A stretch of DNA of 64,000 nt from Ignavibacteria bacterium. Lineage in GTDB: Bacteria > Bacteroidota > Ignavibacteria > Tepidaquicellales > Tepidaquicellaceae. Position 1 is the first letter of the stretch, and every line of letters starts with the position of its first letter. The stretch covers positions 186,001 through 250,000 of the forward strand of contig DATAJP010000003.1 of NCBI GenBank assembly GCA_036262055.1, given 5' to 3'. The position numbers and the translations under genes are program-made. Shown here piece by piece: positions 1-6,922 of this stretch. Under the pieces are notes generated by a model, which did no database searches, was not told the origin of the DNA, and was given only the letters and a program-made list of their open reading frames with translations.

Positions 1-487
1 CGTTGTAGTAATACTCGCGAGTTACTTGATATCCCGTCCATTCAAGAAGATTTGCAATAGCTTTGCCAAGAGCAATTTGTCTGCCGTGTCCTGCGTGGAG
101 CGGCTTTGTGGGGTTTGCGCTTACCCATTCAAGATTTGCTTTTTTGCCTGAGTTGTCTTTTGTCTTTCCGAAATCATTTCCGCTTACTATTATTTCACCA
201 AGAACTTCACGATAATAAAAATCCGAAACAAAAAAATTTATAAATCCGGGTCCCGCGATTTCAACTTTTGAAATAAATTTTTCATCAAAAGTTATATTCG
301 AAATAATTTCATTCGCTAAGTCGCGCGGTTTTTTGTTTAATTGCTTCGACGCAACAAGTGCAATATTGGTCGTGAGGTCTCCGTGTTTTTCATCTTTTGG
401 CTTATCAAAAATGACTTTTGAATCCGAACCGGTTTTATTAAGATATTCCGTTAATAAATTCGTAAGATATTTTATTATTTCGGTCAT
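1..487 (-). CDS. argS: Arginyl-tRNA synthetase, N-terminal part (cut by window edge)
   Basis: Cytoplasmic class I synthetase that charges tRNA-Arg. Reading the minus strand from ATG at 487 gives 162 open codons running off the left edge, so the C-terminal two thirds are missing. About residues 1-100 form the ArgS N-terminal domain (ends with VEIAGPGFINFF), and the catalytic core begins with WVSANPTKPLHAGHGR, where HAGH is the HIGH signature that binds ATP and SANPTxPLHxGHxR is diagnostic for ArgS. A dispersed palindromic repeat lies 20 bases upstream of the start. The family call is secure; only completeness cannot be judged. Confidence 0.97.
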   Translation of the reverse strand, partial: MTEIIKYLTNLLTEYLNKTGSDSKVIFDKPKDEKHGDLTTNIALVASKQLNKKPRDLANEIISNITFDEKFISKVEIAGPGFINFFVSDFYYREVLGEIIVSGNDFGKTKDNSGKKANLEWVSANPTKPLHAGHGRQIALGKAIANLLEWTGYQVTREYYYN

Positions 488-506
488 TAAAAATTGTACC
501 TATCCT

Positions 507-532
507 GGGATTCCCGCCTGCGCGGGAATGAC
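507..532. repeat. Dispersed palindromic repeat, family A (GTCATTCCCGC...GCGGGAATCCC)
   Basis: GGGATTCCCGCCTGCGCGGGAATGAC, read here in two parts: GGGATTCCCGC, a short loop, then GCGGGAATGAC. The inverted arms can form a stable hairpin. Closely related copies occur at 4084, 5361, 18528, 20491 and 54131, always between genes. It sits between argS and the reductase gene. Confidence 0.9.
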
Positions 533-550
533 TTCAAATTTATTCATTAA

Positions 551-575
551 ATTATTTATTACTCATTACTAATTA
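551..575 (-). repeat. AT-rich repeat TAATTAGTAATGAGTAATAAATAAT (intergenic copy)
   Basis: On the minus strand this reads TAATTAGTAATGAGTAATAA and on. A near-identical 25-base stretch lies inside the JAMM gene at 4897-4921. Here it sits next to a family A palindrome, as if both belong to one larger intergenic repeat unit. Low complexity makes chance similarity possible. Confidence 0.5.
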
Positions 576-582
576 CATATTG

Positions 583-1572
583 CTAATTGTTCTTTAGCCA
601 GCCTTCTTGTTTGTACCAATCCACGGTTTTTTTAAATGCTTCTTCGAGTGATAATTTTTGTTTATAACCAAGTTCGAGTTTTGCTTTTTCATTTGAACAA
701 ACCCATCGAGTTTGTGTTATGTCTTTGCATTTCTCAACGTTCAATGTTGCTGCATTTTTTTGAAACTTTGCAAAGAATTGCGCAATATAACCAACGGTAA
801 ACACAACCGCATGAGGCAGTGCAACTTTGAAAGCTTTTCTTCCAAGTATTTTAGATGTTAAGCTTCCGATTTCATCCCAGTTATATGCTTTATCCATGCA
901 GATAAAATAAATCTGTCCGTTTGCAGCATCGTTTATTGCAGCTAAATAAATTCCATCTACAAGTTCCTCTACATAAACCAAACTCAGATATTTTTCACCG
1001 AAACCAATCACACTGTTAAGACCTTTTTGAAACGCCTGGAAATAAACAAGAATCTCGGTATCTCTCGGACCAAAAACTGCAGGAGGTCTTATAATACAAA
1101 CATTCATTTTATCCTTATAATTCAAAACAGCTTCTTCAGCATGACGCTTTGTAACACCGTATGTCGTTATTGGATGGCACGGAGCATCTTCTGTCAACGG
1201 TTTTTCTGTAGGGGTCGGACCGCATGCCGCAAGAGAAGAGATATGAACGAATTTTTTTATCTTCGGATTAACTTTATATGTTATATCAAGCAGGTTTTTT
1301 GTTGCGAGGTAATTTCCGCGCTCGAAACCTTCGCTTGTTTTTGCTTTTACAACTCCCGCAACATGGAAAACATAATCCATGTCTTTTATTACTTTTTCAA
1401 GCGCTTCATTCGAAAATAAATCACCGTCAACATAGTGAACGTTCTTGCCTTCGAGCCATTTCACTGACGAGGTCGAACGCTTCAAACAATATACTTCAAA
1501 ACCTTCTTTTAAGAGTCTATCGGCAAGGTGACTGCCCACAAAACCCGTTGCTCCTGTTATAAATGCTTTCAT
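583..1572 (-). CDS. Extended SDR-family NAD(P)-dependent reductase, possible ceramide reductase (CerR-like)
   Basis: 329 residues. The Rossmann fold starts at once with GATGFVG (residues 7-13); the catalytic pair is Y138 and K142 in YGVTK, and SS at 112-113 supplies the serine. This is the epimerase/3-beta-hydroxysteroid-dehydrogenase type of SDR, acting in the cytoplasm or at the membrane surface. It is transcribed divergently from a serine-palmitoyltransferase-like gene 134 bases away. In Caulobacter an epimerase-like protein (CerR) encoded beside Spt reduces the keto group of the ceramide precursor, so that role is my inference here. Other substrates (nucleotide sugars, flavonoid-like ketones) cannot be excluded. 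Fold call is certain, substrate is not. Confidence 0.85.
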   Translation of the reverse strand: MKAFITGATGFVGSHLADRLLKEGFEVYCLKRSTSSVKWLEGKNVHYVDGDLFSNEALEKVIKDMDYVFHVAGVVKAKTSEGFERGNYLATKNLLDITYKVNPKIKKFVHISSLAACGPTPTEKPLTEDAPCHPITTYGVTKRHAEEAVLNYKDKMNVCIIRPPAVFGPRDTEILVYFQAFQKGLNSVIGFGEKYLSLVYVEELVDGIYLAAINDAANGQIYFICMDKAYNWDEIGSLTSKILGRKAFKVALPHAVVFTVGYIAQFFAKFQKNAATLNVEKCKDITQTRWVCSNEKAKLELGYKQKLSLEEAFKKTVDWYKQEGWLKNN

Positions 1573-1706
1573 AATTCCTTAGATTGTATCCGAATTTTGG
1601 CGTTGTATTCGAAAAATATCATAGAAGTTATAAATTAATATTCGTATTTTCTATTTCGAAATTTTTCAACATTATCCTAATATTAACAATTAACTACTTA
1701 TAATTA

Positions 1707-2900
1707 ATGGATTTATTTCAGAAGTGTTATAATTTTAAACGTGCAGACGAAGTCAAAGCAGCGGGTTTTTATCCTTATTTCAGAGCAATCGAAGCTAACG
1801 AGGGACCGGAAGTAATGATAGAAGGAAGGAAAATCATTATGGCAGGCTCAAACAATTATCTTGGTTTGACTGCGCATCCGAAGGTGAAAGAAGCTGCAAT
1901 AAAAGCAATTGAAATGTATGGAACGGGCTGCTCAGGTTCACGTTATTTAACCGGAACACTGGATTTGCACAACAAGCTTGAAGAAAAGTTTGCAGACTTT
2001 TTTGGCAAAGAAAGAGTGTTGTTGTTTTCAACAGGATATCAGACAGCTCAGGGTATAATCCCGACGCTTGTTCAAAGAGGTGAATATGTAGTTTCAGATA
2101 AAGATAATCACGCATGTATTGTTGCTGCAAATTTAATGGCAAAAGGTGCCTTTGCTGATTTCAAACGTTATGAACATAATGACATGGACTCATTAGAAAA
2201 GATTATGAGTTCGCTTCCTCTTGATGCCGCAAAGCTTGTAGTATCAGATGGAGTTTTTTCAACAACCGGAGAGATAGTTCACTTGCCGAGACTTGTTGAG
2301 ATTGCAAAAAAATATAATGCAAGAATTTTGATTGATGATGCGCATTCAACCGGCGTCATCGGCAAGGGTGGAAGAGGAACTGCTTCGCATTACGGGCTTG
2401 GTGACCAGGTTGATATGATTATGGGAACATTCTCAAAAACTTTTGCTTCGCTTGGAGGATTTGTAGCGGGTGAAAGAGATGTGATTAATTACATTAAGCA
2501 TCATTCTCCGGCATTGATTTTCTCTGCATCACCCACTCCCGCCTCAGCAGCGGCGGCAGATGCAGCGCTCGATATATTAATTGCTGAACCGCAAAGAATT
2601 GACAGGCTTCTTAATAATGCTCAGAAAATGCGGGACGGTTTTAAGAAAATGGGATTCAAAATTATCGACGGTGAGTGCGCAATTGTTCCGGTGATTCTTG
2701 GCGATGATTTACTTGTGTTCCAGTTCTGGAGAAAGCTTTTTGATGCAGGTGTGTTCGTCAATGCGTTCATATCTCCTGGTGTGCCTGCAAATATGGCAAT
2801 GTTAAGAACTTCATATATGGCGACGCATGAAGACAAACATCTTGACAGAATTCTTGAACTTTTTGGCGACATCGGAAAAGAATTGGGAGTTATTAAGTAA
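1707..2900 (+). CDS. spt: Serine palmitoyltransferase-like alpha-oxoamine synthase
   Basis: 397 residues, the usual length for soluble bacterial serine palmitoyltransferase, a PLP enzyme that condenses serine with an acyl thioester to start sphingolipid synthesis. Visible features are the opening FYPYFRAIE, the substrate loop SNNYLGL (48-54), [13 protein letters not shown] (72-84), DDAHS (210-214) and the PLP lysine K244 in [11 protein letters not shown]. The FYPYFR opening and [10 protein letters not shown] pattern fit Spt better than KBL (glycine C-acetyltransferase), BioF or HemA, which are the alternatives in this family. The divergent SDR gene supports a lipid role. No ceramide synthase gene is visible in the window. 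Confidence 0.82.
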   Translation: MDLFQKCYNFKRADEVKAAGFYPYFRAIEANEGPEVMIEGRKIIMAGSNNYLGLTAHPKVKEAAIKAIEMYGTGCSGSRYLTGTLDLHNKLEEKFADFFGKERVLLFSTGYQTAQGIIPTLVQRGEYVVSDKDNHACIVAANLMAKGAFADFKRYEHNDMDSLEKIMSSLPLDAAKLVVSDGVFSTTGEIVHLPRLVEIAKKYNARILIDDAHSTGVIGKGGRGTASHYGLGDQVDMIMGTFSKTFASLGGFVAGERDVINYIKHHSPALIFSASPTPASAAAADAALDILIAEPQRIDRLLNNAQKMRDGFKKMGFKIIDGECAIVPVILGDDLLVFQFWRKLFDAGVFVNAFISPGVPANMAMLRTSYMATHEDKHLDRILELFGDIGKELGVIK

Positions 2901-2931
2901 TATTTAGTGTTATAGCTAAAAACTTCTGATA

Positions 2932-3327
2932 ATGAAATATATATTTATACTATTTTTTTGTAGTGCCTTAATTACTGCTTGTTCAAAAGATAATCAAAAT
3001 ACAAATACAAGCTCAAATACGGAATCACAAAGTGATGACCTTGATACTGCAGAACTTGAAAAAGACGAGATGTTTGGAGCGGTCTTAACAAATGATTTTT
3101 TGCATGAAGATGATGCGGATTTGGAAACATATTTAATTACACAAATTTATCCGCTTGTTTCGACCTCAAAGAAGGTAGCAATTGACAAAATATCTTCTTC
3201 TGATTTTATTCTGACTTATGATGATGCCGGAACCATCAAAAAAATGTTAATCCAAAAATATTATAATCCCCTGACTGAGGAAGTTTTATTTGAAAGAAGC
3301 GATTATACCGGGCAAAGCGGAAAATAA
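2932..3327 (+). CDS. Small lipoprotein of unknown function
   Basis: 131 residues with a type II signal peptide: MKYIFILFFCSALITAC, where LITAC is a lipobox and C17 would be lipidated. A short Asn/Ser/Asp-rich acidic linker follows, then a folded part of about 90 residues (from DEMFGAVLTNDFLHEDDADL) that I do not recognise. It is 31 bases downstream of spt and ends in a strong terminator, so it may be the last gene of the spt transcript. No metal, catalytic or repeat motif is apparent. Confidence 0.8.
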   Translation: MKYIFILFFCSALITACSKDNQNTNTSSNTESQSDDLDTAELEKDEMFGAVLTNDFLHEDDADLETYLITQIYPLVSTSKKVAIDKISSSDFILTYDDAGTIKKMLIQKYYNPLTEEVLFERSDYTGQSGK

Positions 3328-3345
3328 ATAAATATAAATTTTGAG

Positions 3346-3388
3346 AAAAAGGGAATATCTTATAAGAAGATTATTCCCTTTTTCGTTT
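3346..3388 (+). terminator. Rho-independent terminator after the lipoprotein gene
   Basis: AAAAAGGGAATA (3346-3357) pairs with TATTCCCTTTTT (3372-3383) around a 14-base loop, and the T-run continues into TCGTTTT. It separates the spt/lipoprotein transcript from the corrinoid adenosyltransferase gene. Confidence 0.88.
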
Positions 3389-3395
3389 TAAAGAA

Positions 3396-4073
3396 ATGGT
3401 TAAACCCGAAAATACAGATAAAAAAATAGAAGAGCTTCAAAAGACAGGAGGCAAGAAATTTAATAAAAAAATTCTTGAAACAATCGAGAATTATAAAAAG
3501 CTGACTGATGAGGAGAAGAATTGTTTTCATATTTATTATGGTTACGGGAAGGGCAAAACTACTGCAACTATGGGCTTAACAATGCGTGCACTTGGCGCAG
3601 GGAAGAAAGTTGCAATTGTACAATTTGATAAAGGTCATAATCCTGATAAAGAGCATTACGCAGAAAGAATTATTTTGAGAAAACTTAAAGAACTTGGTTA
3701 TCCGATTGATATTTACCCGACAGGATGCGAGCGAATGAACGCGGATGGAACGTTCCGTTTCAAAAATCAGGAGGAGGATTTTAAAGAAGCACAGAGAGGG
3801 GTGGGTATTGCAAAAGATTTAATTGAAAAAGGCGGAATTGATTTGCTCATTTTAGATGAAGCAATTGCTGCGGTTGATTATCATCTGCTTGATAAAAAAG
3901 ATGTTGACGAACTTATTGATTTATACAAAAAAAATAAAAAATTTGAATTAGTAATGACCGGGCATAAATTGTGGGAAGGTCTCGAAGAAAAAGCCGACCT
4001 TGTTACTGAAATGAGAAAAGTGAAACATTACTTCGATGCGGGAATTCCTGCACGTGAAGGGATTGAGTTTTAA
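3396..4073 (+). CDS. cobO: Corrinoid adenosyltransferase, CobA/CobO/BtuR type
   Basis: 225 residues. Transfers the adenosyl group of ATP to the cobalt of a reduced corrinoid, in vitamin B12 synthesis or salvage. The modified P-loop GYGKGKTT (49-56) is followed by ALGAGKKVAIVQFDKG, LLILDEAIAAVD (Walker B region) and the family's C-terminal LVTEMRKVKHYFDAGIPARE, which are all typical. About 40 extra residues precede the P-loop; ATG at 3396 is the only good start, as the terminator lies just before. It stands alone, with no other cobalamin genes in the window, which suggests salvage or scattered synthesis genes. Confidence 0.93.
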   Translation: MVKPENTDKKIEELQKTGGKKFNKKILETIENYKKLTDEEKNCFHIYYGYGKGKTTATMGLTMRALGAGKKVAIVQFDKGHNPDKEHYAERIILRKLKELGYPIDIYPTGCERMNADGTFRFKNQEEDFKEAQRGVGIAKDLIEKGGIDLLILDEAIAAVDYHLLDKKDVDELIDLYKKNKKFELVMTGHKLWEGLEEKADLVTEMRKVKHYFDAGIPAREGIEF

Positions 4074-4083
4074 GCAACCTTCT

Positions 4084-4108
4084 GTCATTCCCGCGAAGGC
4101 GGGAATCC
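4084..4108. repeat. Dispersed palindromic repeat, family A
   Basis: GTCATTCCCGCGAAGGCGGGAATCC, arms CATTCCCGC and GCGGGAAT(C), 11 bases after the cobO stop. Same element as at 5361, 20491 and 54131 with one or two changes in the loop. Confidence 0.93.
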
Positions 4109-4156
4109 AAAGAATTGAAAATTTTAAATCGAATATTTTAGTCAGTCCATACAAAA

Positions 4157-4357
4157 TTGGAATATAAAATAACAAAATGCATTTGTTACGATACTTCATT
4201 TGAAGAGATGAAGGAAATTATGAAAGTAAATGATTTCAAAACTTTGGAGCAACTTCAGCAGTATAAAATGGTAGCGGGCAATTGTAAACTATGTCTTCCT
4301 TACATAAAAAAAATGATTGAAACCGGTAAAACAATTTTTGCAGTGGAGCTTTCCTGA
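4157..4357 (+). CDS. BFD-like [2Fe-2S] protein
   Basis: 66 residues. Four cysteines in the bacterioferritin-associated-ferredoxin arrangement, C8-x-C10 and C43-x2-C46 (CIC...CKLC), bind a [2Fe-2S] cluster; the spacing of 32 residues between pairs is that of the BFD-like fold. The start is TTG at 4157: the first ATG downstream would remove the CxC pair. No bacterioferritin gene is near. It is 5 bases upstream of the JAMM gene and likely co-transcribed with it, but a functional link is unproven; the domain also serves in nitrite reductases and NifU-like proteins. Confidence 0.85.
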   Translation: MEYKITKCICYDTSFEEMKEIMKVNDFKTLEQLQQYKMVAGNCKLCLPYIKKMIETGKTIFAVELS

Positions 4358-4362
4358 TTACT

Positions 4363-5352
4363 ATGCAGTTAAAAGATACTTCGAAGATAAAATATTTTAA
4401 TTCGCTGCCTTCAGCTGAATTAACTGGAAGTATTCCTGATAACGGGCATATAAAGATATACATAGAACAGGCTGCTTTATCAGGAATTGAACATCATTTA
4501 TCATCGGATAAAAACAACGAACTTGGCGGAGTCCTTACCGGATATAACTGCAAATTGCACTCAGGTGAATCCTTTATAATAATAAAAAATTTCATTAAGG
4601 CAGGCTTTACGAATTCCTCCGTTTCGCGTTTGACTTTTACTTATCAGACCTGGGAGCAAATAAACAACGAGCTTGAAAATAAATTTCCTGATGAGATAAT
4701 TCTCGGCTGGTATCATTCTCATCCCGGACATTCTGTTTTTCTATCCGATTATGATGTTTTTATTCAAAAGAATTTTTTTAATTTGGAGTTCATGGTTGCA
4801 TATGTTTTTGACCCGACCATAACTCAGCGTGGATTTTTCTTCTGGAACGGCGACAAAATTGAAAAAGCAAAAGGATTTTATGTAATTAATAATGAAGAAT
4901 TAGTAATGAATAATGAAAAATCAGCTGAGCGAAAAACAGGAAATGATTTAAATGAGCTCGAAAAACAGATTGAAGTGAAGCCAAAGAACATAAATAATAT
5001 TACCATTTTATTGCTGATAATTAACTTTGCAATTCTATCCTTTTTAATTTATCAGGTATACTCGATTAAGAGCAATATTGAGAACCTTGCGGTTAATACG
5101 CTTGAAACCGAAAAATTGAAATCAGATTATAAATATTTGAACCAGAAGCTCGAAGACCATATTATCGAAGGTCAGTTAGATAATGCCGGTTCAATTGATT
5201 ATACAGTTAAAGATAATGACAACATTAAAGGAATAGCATATTTTTTTTTGAATGATTCGAGCAAATATATTGATATATTAAGTTTTAATAATTTATCCGA
5301 CCCTAACCAGGTTGTTAAAGGAATGAAGTTAAAGATTCCTGTTTTAAAATAA
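4363..5352 (+). CDS. Membrane-anchored JAMM (MPN+) metallopeptidase with C-terminal LysM domain
   Basis: 329 residues in three parts. Residues 30-175 are a JAB1/MPN/Mov34 domain with a complete JAMM zinc site: E53 (NELGG), H118 and H120 in HSHPG, S128 and D131 in SDYD, the set used by Rpn11/AMSH deubiquitinases and by bacterial JAB isopeptidases. Residues 212-231 form one membrane helix, preceded by a charged linker that contains a repeat-derived segment. After a coiled-coil-like stretch (235-270) comes a LysM-like domain (279-326, YTVKDNDNIKGIA...NQVVKGMKLKIP). By topology the JAMM part is probably cytoplasmic and the LysM part periplasmic. It is followed, after two palindromic repeats, by an E2-like gene. 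Fold and metal site are clear; the substrate is unknown. Confidence 0.9.
   Translation: MQLKDTSKIKYFNSLPSAELTGSIPDNGHIKIYIEQAALSGIEHHLSSDKNNELGGVLTGYNCKLHSGESFIIIKNFIKAGFTNSSVSRLTFTYQTWEQINNELENKFPDEIILGWYHSHPGHSVFLSDYDVFIQKNFFNLEFMVAYVFDPTITQRGFFFWNGDKIEKAKGFYVINNEELVMNNEKSAERKTGNDLNELEKQIEVKPKNINNITILLLIINFAILSFLIYQVYSIKSNIENLAVNTLETEKLKSDYKYLNQKLEDHIIEGQLDNAGSIDYTVKDNDNIKGIAYFFLNDSSKYIDILSFNNLSDPNQVVKGMKLKIPVLK
4897..4921 (+). repeat. Copy of the AT-rich intergenic repeat inside the JAMM coding sequence
   Basis: GAATTAGTAATGAATAATGA and five more bases match the repeat at 551-575 (minus strand) at nearly every position. It encodes part of the asparagine/glutamate-rich linker INNEELVMNNEKS between the JAMM domain and the membrane helix, with no frame disruption. 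Confidence 0.5.
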
Positions 5353-5360
5353 AAAACGAA

Positions 5361-5386
5361 GTCATTCCCGCGAAGGCGGGAATCCC
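5361..5386. repeat. Dispersed palindromic repeat, family A
   Basis: GTCATTCCCGCGAAGGCGGG followed by AATCCC; 8 bases after the JAMM stop. Arms can pair into an 8-10 bp hairpin. It stands side by side with a family B copy (5401). Confidence 0.93.
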
Positions 5387-5400
5387 AGTATTAAAGTAAG

Positions 5401-5427
5401 GGGATTCTTCGCTACGCTCAGAATGAC
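5401..5427. repeat. Dispersed palindromic repeat, family B (GGGATTCTTCGC...GCTCAGAATGAC)
   Basis: GGGATTCTTCGCTACGCTCA then GAATGAC. The inverse orientation of the copy at 56544 (GTCATTCTGAGCGAAGCGAA...). Families A and B share the ends GTCATTC and GAATCCC, so they may be related elements. Confidence 0.88.
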
Positions 5428-5441
5428 ATACGAGAATATTT

Positions 5442-5993
5442 ATGACACCAAGAAAAAGAAGATTAAATTCAGATTACGAAAAGCTTATTACCGAATTCAA
5501 GAATCACCCGTACATAAAATTAGAAGTTGAAGATAATAACGGAGCAGTGCCGGAAAGATATTTTGTTACATTCAAAGATGTTCGCGGAATAAAGCTTGAG
5601 GACGGCTCGACTAAAGAGAAAAAAGTATTGAGATATATTTCACAGCATAAGATTGAAATTTATCTGCATCTTGATTATCCGAGAGTAAAACCACAATGTT
5701 TTTTGCTGACTCCGATTTTTCATCCGAATTTCAGAATGGCATCGCCTCATGATATTTGCATAGGTGATTTTTGGGCTCCCGGTGAGACGCTTGTTGATAT
5801 AATTTATCAGATAGGTGAAATGCTTCAGTATAAAAATTATAACGTTACCAGTCCGCTCAATGGGGTTGCCGCAAAATGGGCAAGAGAGCATACCAAATAT
5901 TTTCCTACTGACCAGAAAGATTTAAGAATAGGTGAGTTGGATATAAATATTGATAATGCTGATAAGGAAGAAATAAATATTGAATTTAAATAA
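5442..5993 (+). CDS. E2 ubiquitin-conjugating-enzyme-like (UBC-fold) protein
   Basis: 183 residues matching the E2 fold from end to end. An opening helix RRLNSDYEKLITEF (6-19) is followed by a beta meander, the YP (79-80) before the PxxxLLTPIFHPN strand, the HPN tripeptide (94-96) that supports the oxyanion, and a cysteine C106 in DICIGDFW at the position of the E2 catalytic cysteine (HPN+10 here, HPN+8 in UbcH5). Then come W111, APGETLVDIIYQIGEML (the TLxxII helix after the active site) and SPLNGVAAKW (137-146), resembling the NPLN/AA segment of eukaryotic E2s. The last 30 residues are acidic and probably disordered. It follows the JAMM gene by 89 bases on the same strand. I infer thioester transfer of a ubiquitin-like protein; an inactive UEV-type role is less likely because the cysteine is present. 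Confidence 0.88.
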   Translation: MTPRKRRLNSDYEKLITEFKNHPYIKLEVEDNNGAVPERYFVTFKDVRGIKLEDGSTKEKKVLRYISQHKIEIYLHLDYPRVKPQCFLLTPIFHPNFRMASPHDICIGDFWAPGETLVDIIYQIGEMLQYKNYNVTSPLNGVAAKWAREHTKYFPTDQKDLRIGELDINIDNADKEEINIEFK

Positions 5994-5996
5994 TAT

Positions 5997-6521
5997 ATGA
6001 TAGCGCCATATAAAGGCATATATCCTAAGATTCACGACTCGGTTTTTATGTGCGAGGGTTCGCATATAATCGGTGATGTTGTTCTTGAAGAAAATGTCAG
6101 TGTTTGGTTCAATACTGTCATTCGAGGTGACGTAAATTACATAAGAGTTGGAGCAAGAACAAACCTTCAGGATAACTCGACGCTTCATGTTACTTATAAA
6201 AAGTACCCGCTTGTAATAGGAGCAGACGTAACAATCGGCCACAATGCTATTGTTCATGGATGTACTGTAAAGGATAAAGTTTTAATCGGGATGGGCGCAA
6301 TTTTGCTTGATAAGTGTGTGGTTAATTCAAATGTCCTCATCGGAGCAGGAACGTTGATTAAGCAAGGTTTTGAGGTTCCTGAAGGGGTTCTGATAGCCGG
6401 TGTGCCCGGAAAAATAATTAGAGACCTCAAACAGGATGAGATTGAAATGATTCAGCAGAGTGCAAAGAACTATATGATGTATGTTGAAATGTATCAAAAA
6501 GAGGACACTTTTAACCCTTAA
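5997..6521 (+). CDS. Gamma-carbonic-anhydrase-like hexapeptide-repeat protein
   Basis: 174 residues of left-handed beta-helix, the YrdA/PaaY/CaiE group of gamma-class carbonic anhydrase homologues. Repeats run from about residue 15 to 145, and the three zinc-ligand histidines are all present in STLHV and IGHNAIVHG; RGDVNYIRVG and DNSTLH are family signatures. A C-terminal helix follows (from LKQDEIEMI). It starts 3 bases after the E2-like stop, so the two are co-transcribed. Carbonic anhydrase activity varies in this group, so the enzyme role is uncertain; no link to the E2/JAMM pair is implied by the family. Confidence 0.9.
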   Translation: MIAPYKGIYPKIHDSVFMCEGSHIIGDVVLEENVSVWFNTVIRGDVNYIRVGARTNLQDNSTLHVTYKKYPLVIGADVTIGHNAIVHGCTVKDKVLIGMGAILLDKCVVNSNVLIGAGTLIKQGFEVPEGVLIAGVPGKIIRDLKQDEIEMIQQSAKNYMMYVEMYQKEDTFNP

Positions 6522-6571
6522 ATAAGTCAAAGTTTATTAGAAATTTATATTCATCTGCTTGTGTATATAAA

Positions 6572-6602
6572 TTGACAATGCAATTTTATATATCTATTTT
6601 TA
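6572..6602 (+). promoter_or_regulatory. Candidate promoter of the cold-shock gene
   Basis: TTGACA (6572-6577) is followed 17 bases later by TATTTT (6595-6600). Read as a Bacteroidota promoter it is TTG-N20-TATTTTTA, one mismatch from TAnnTTTG. The predicted start near 6607 coincides with the first arm of the leader hairpin. Confidence 0.5.
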
Positions 6603-6604
6603 CA

Positions 6605-6680
6605 TTAACACAGATTTACACCGGTAAATTAGGCATAAAGTTAAGCTCTTTTAGTCTGTGTTAAGTATGCTCAATATACT
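6605..6680 (+). promoter_or_regulatory. Structured 5' leader of the cold-shock mRNA
   Basis: A perfect 10-base inverted repeat, TTAACACAGA (6605-6614) and TCTGTGTTAA (6655-6664), encloses a smaller hairpin TTTAC-ACCG-GTAAA (6615-6628) and is followed by AGTAT...ATACT (6664-6680). Together with the strong AGGAGGT at 6694 this makes a leader of nearly 100 bases. Cold-shock mRNAs of other bacteria carry thermo-responsive leaders; that role here is inference. Confidence 0.6.
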
Positions 6681-6704
6681 GGTATTTTAAATTAGGAGGT
6701 GACA

Positions 6705-6908
6705 ATGCCGAAAGGTAAAGTCAAATGGTTCGATGCTAAAAAAGGATTTGGATTTATTGTTGGAGAAGAAGGAAAAGACATATTCGTTCATTATTCAGCA
6801 ATCGCTAACGAGAAATCTTTCAAGACTCTCGAAGACGGTTCTGAAGTCGAATATGAATTAATTGAAGATGGCAAGGGAATGAAGGCAGCGAATGTTAAAG
6901 CAGTTTAA
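6705..6908 (+). CDS. cspA: Cold-shock domain protein (CspA family)
   Basis: 67 residues, the size of a single OB-fold cold-shock protein that binds RNA and single-stranded DNA. It has both nucleic-acid motifs: KGFGFI (RNP1) and DIFVHYSAI (RNP2), preceded by [13 protein letters not shown] take ATG at 6705, not GTG at 6699, because AGGAGGT (6694-6700) is then correctly spaced and the GTG lies inside that site. This is one of few genes here with a full Shine-Dalgarno sequence, which suggests very high expression. It has its own promoter, structured leader and terminator and is monocistronic. Confidence 0.97.
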   Translation: MPKGKVKWFDAKKGFGFIVGEEGKDIFVHYSAIANEKSFKTLEDGSEVEYELIEDGKGMKAANVKAV

Positions 6909-6922
6909 GTTTTAACATCTTT

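Noticed and set aside
333-572. A plus-strand open frame over the argS start
   Set aside because: It is antisense to a clear argS N-terminus and runs into a palindromic repeat and AT-rich repeat DNA.
5442-5993. RWD or inactive UEV-type domain instead of an active E2
   Set aside because: HPN and a cysteine at the catalytic position are present, which UEV and RWD proteins lack. Activity itself is still unproven.
6699-6704. GTG at 6699 as the cold-shock protein start
   Set aside because: It overlaps the Shine-Dalgarno AGGAGGT; ATG at 6705 has the correct spacing and gives the usual N-terminus.
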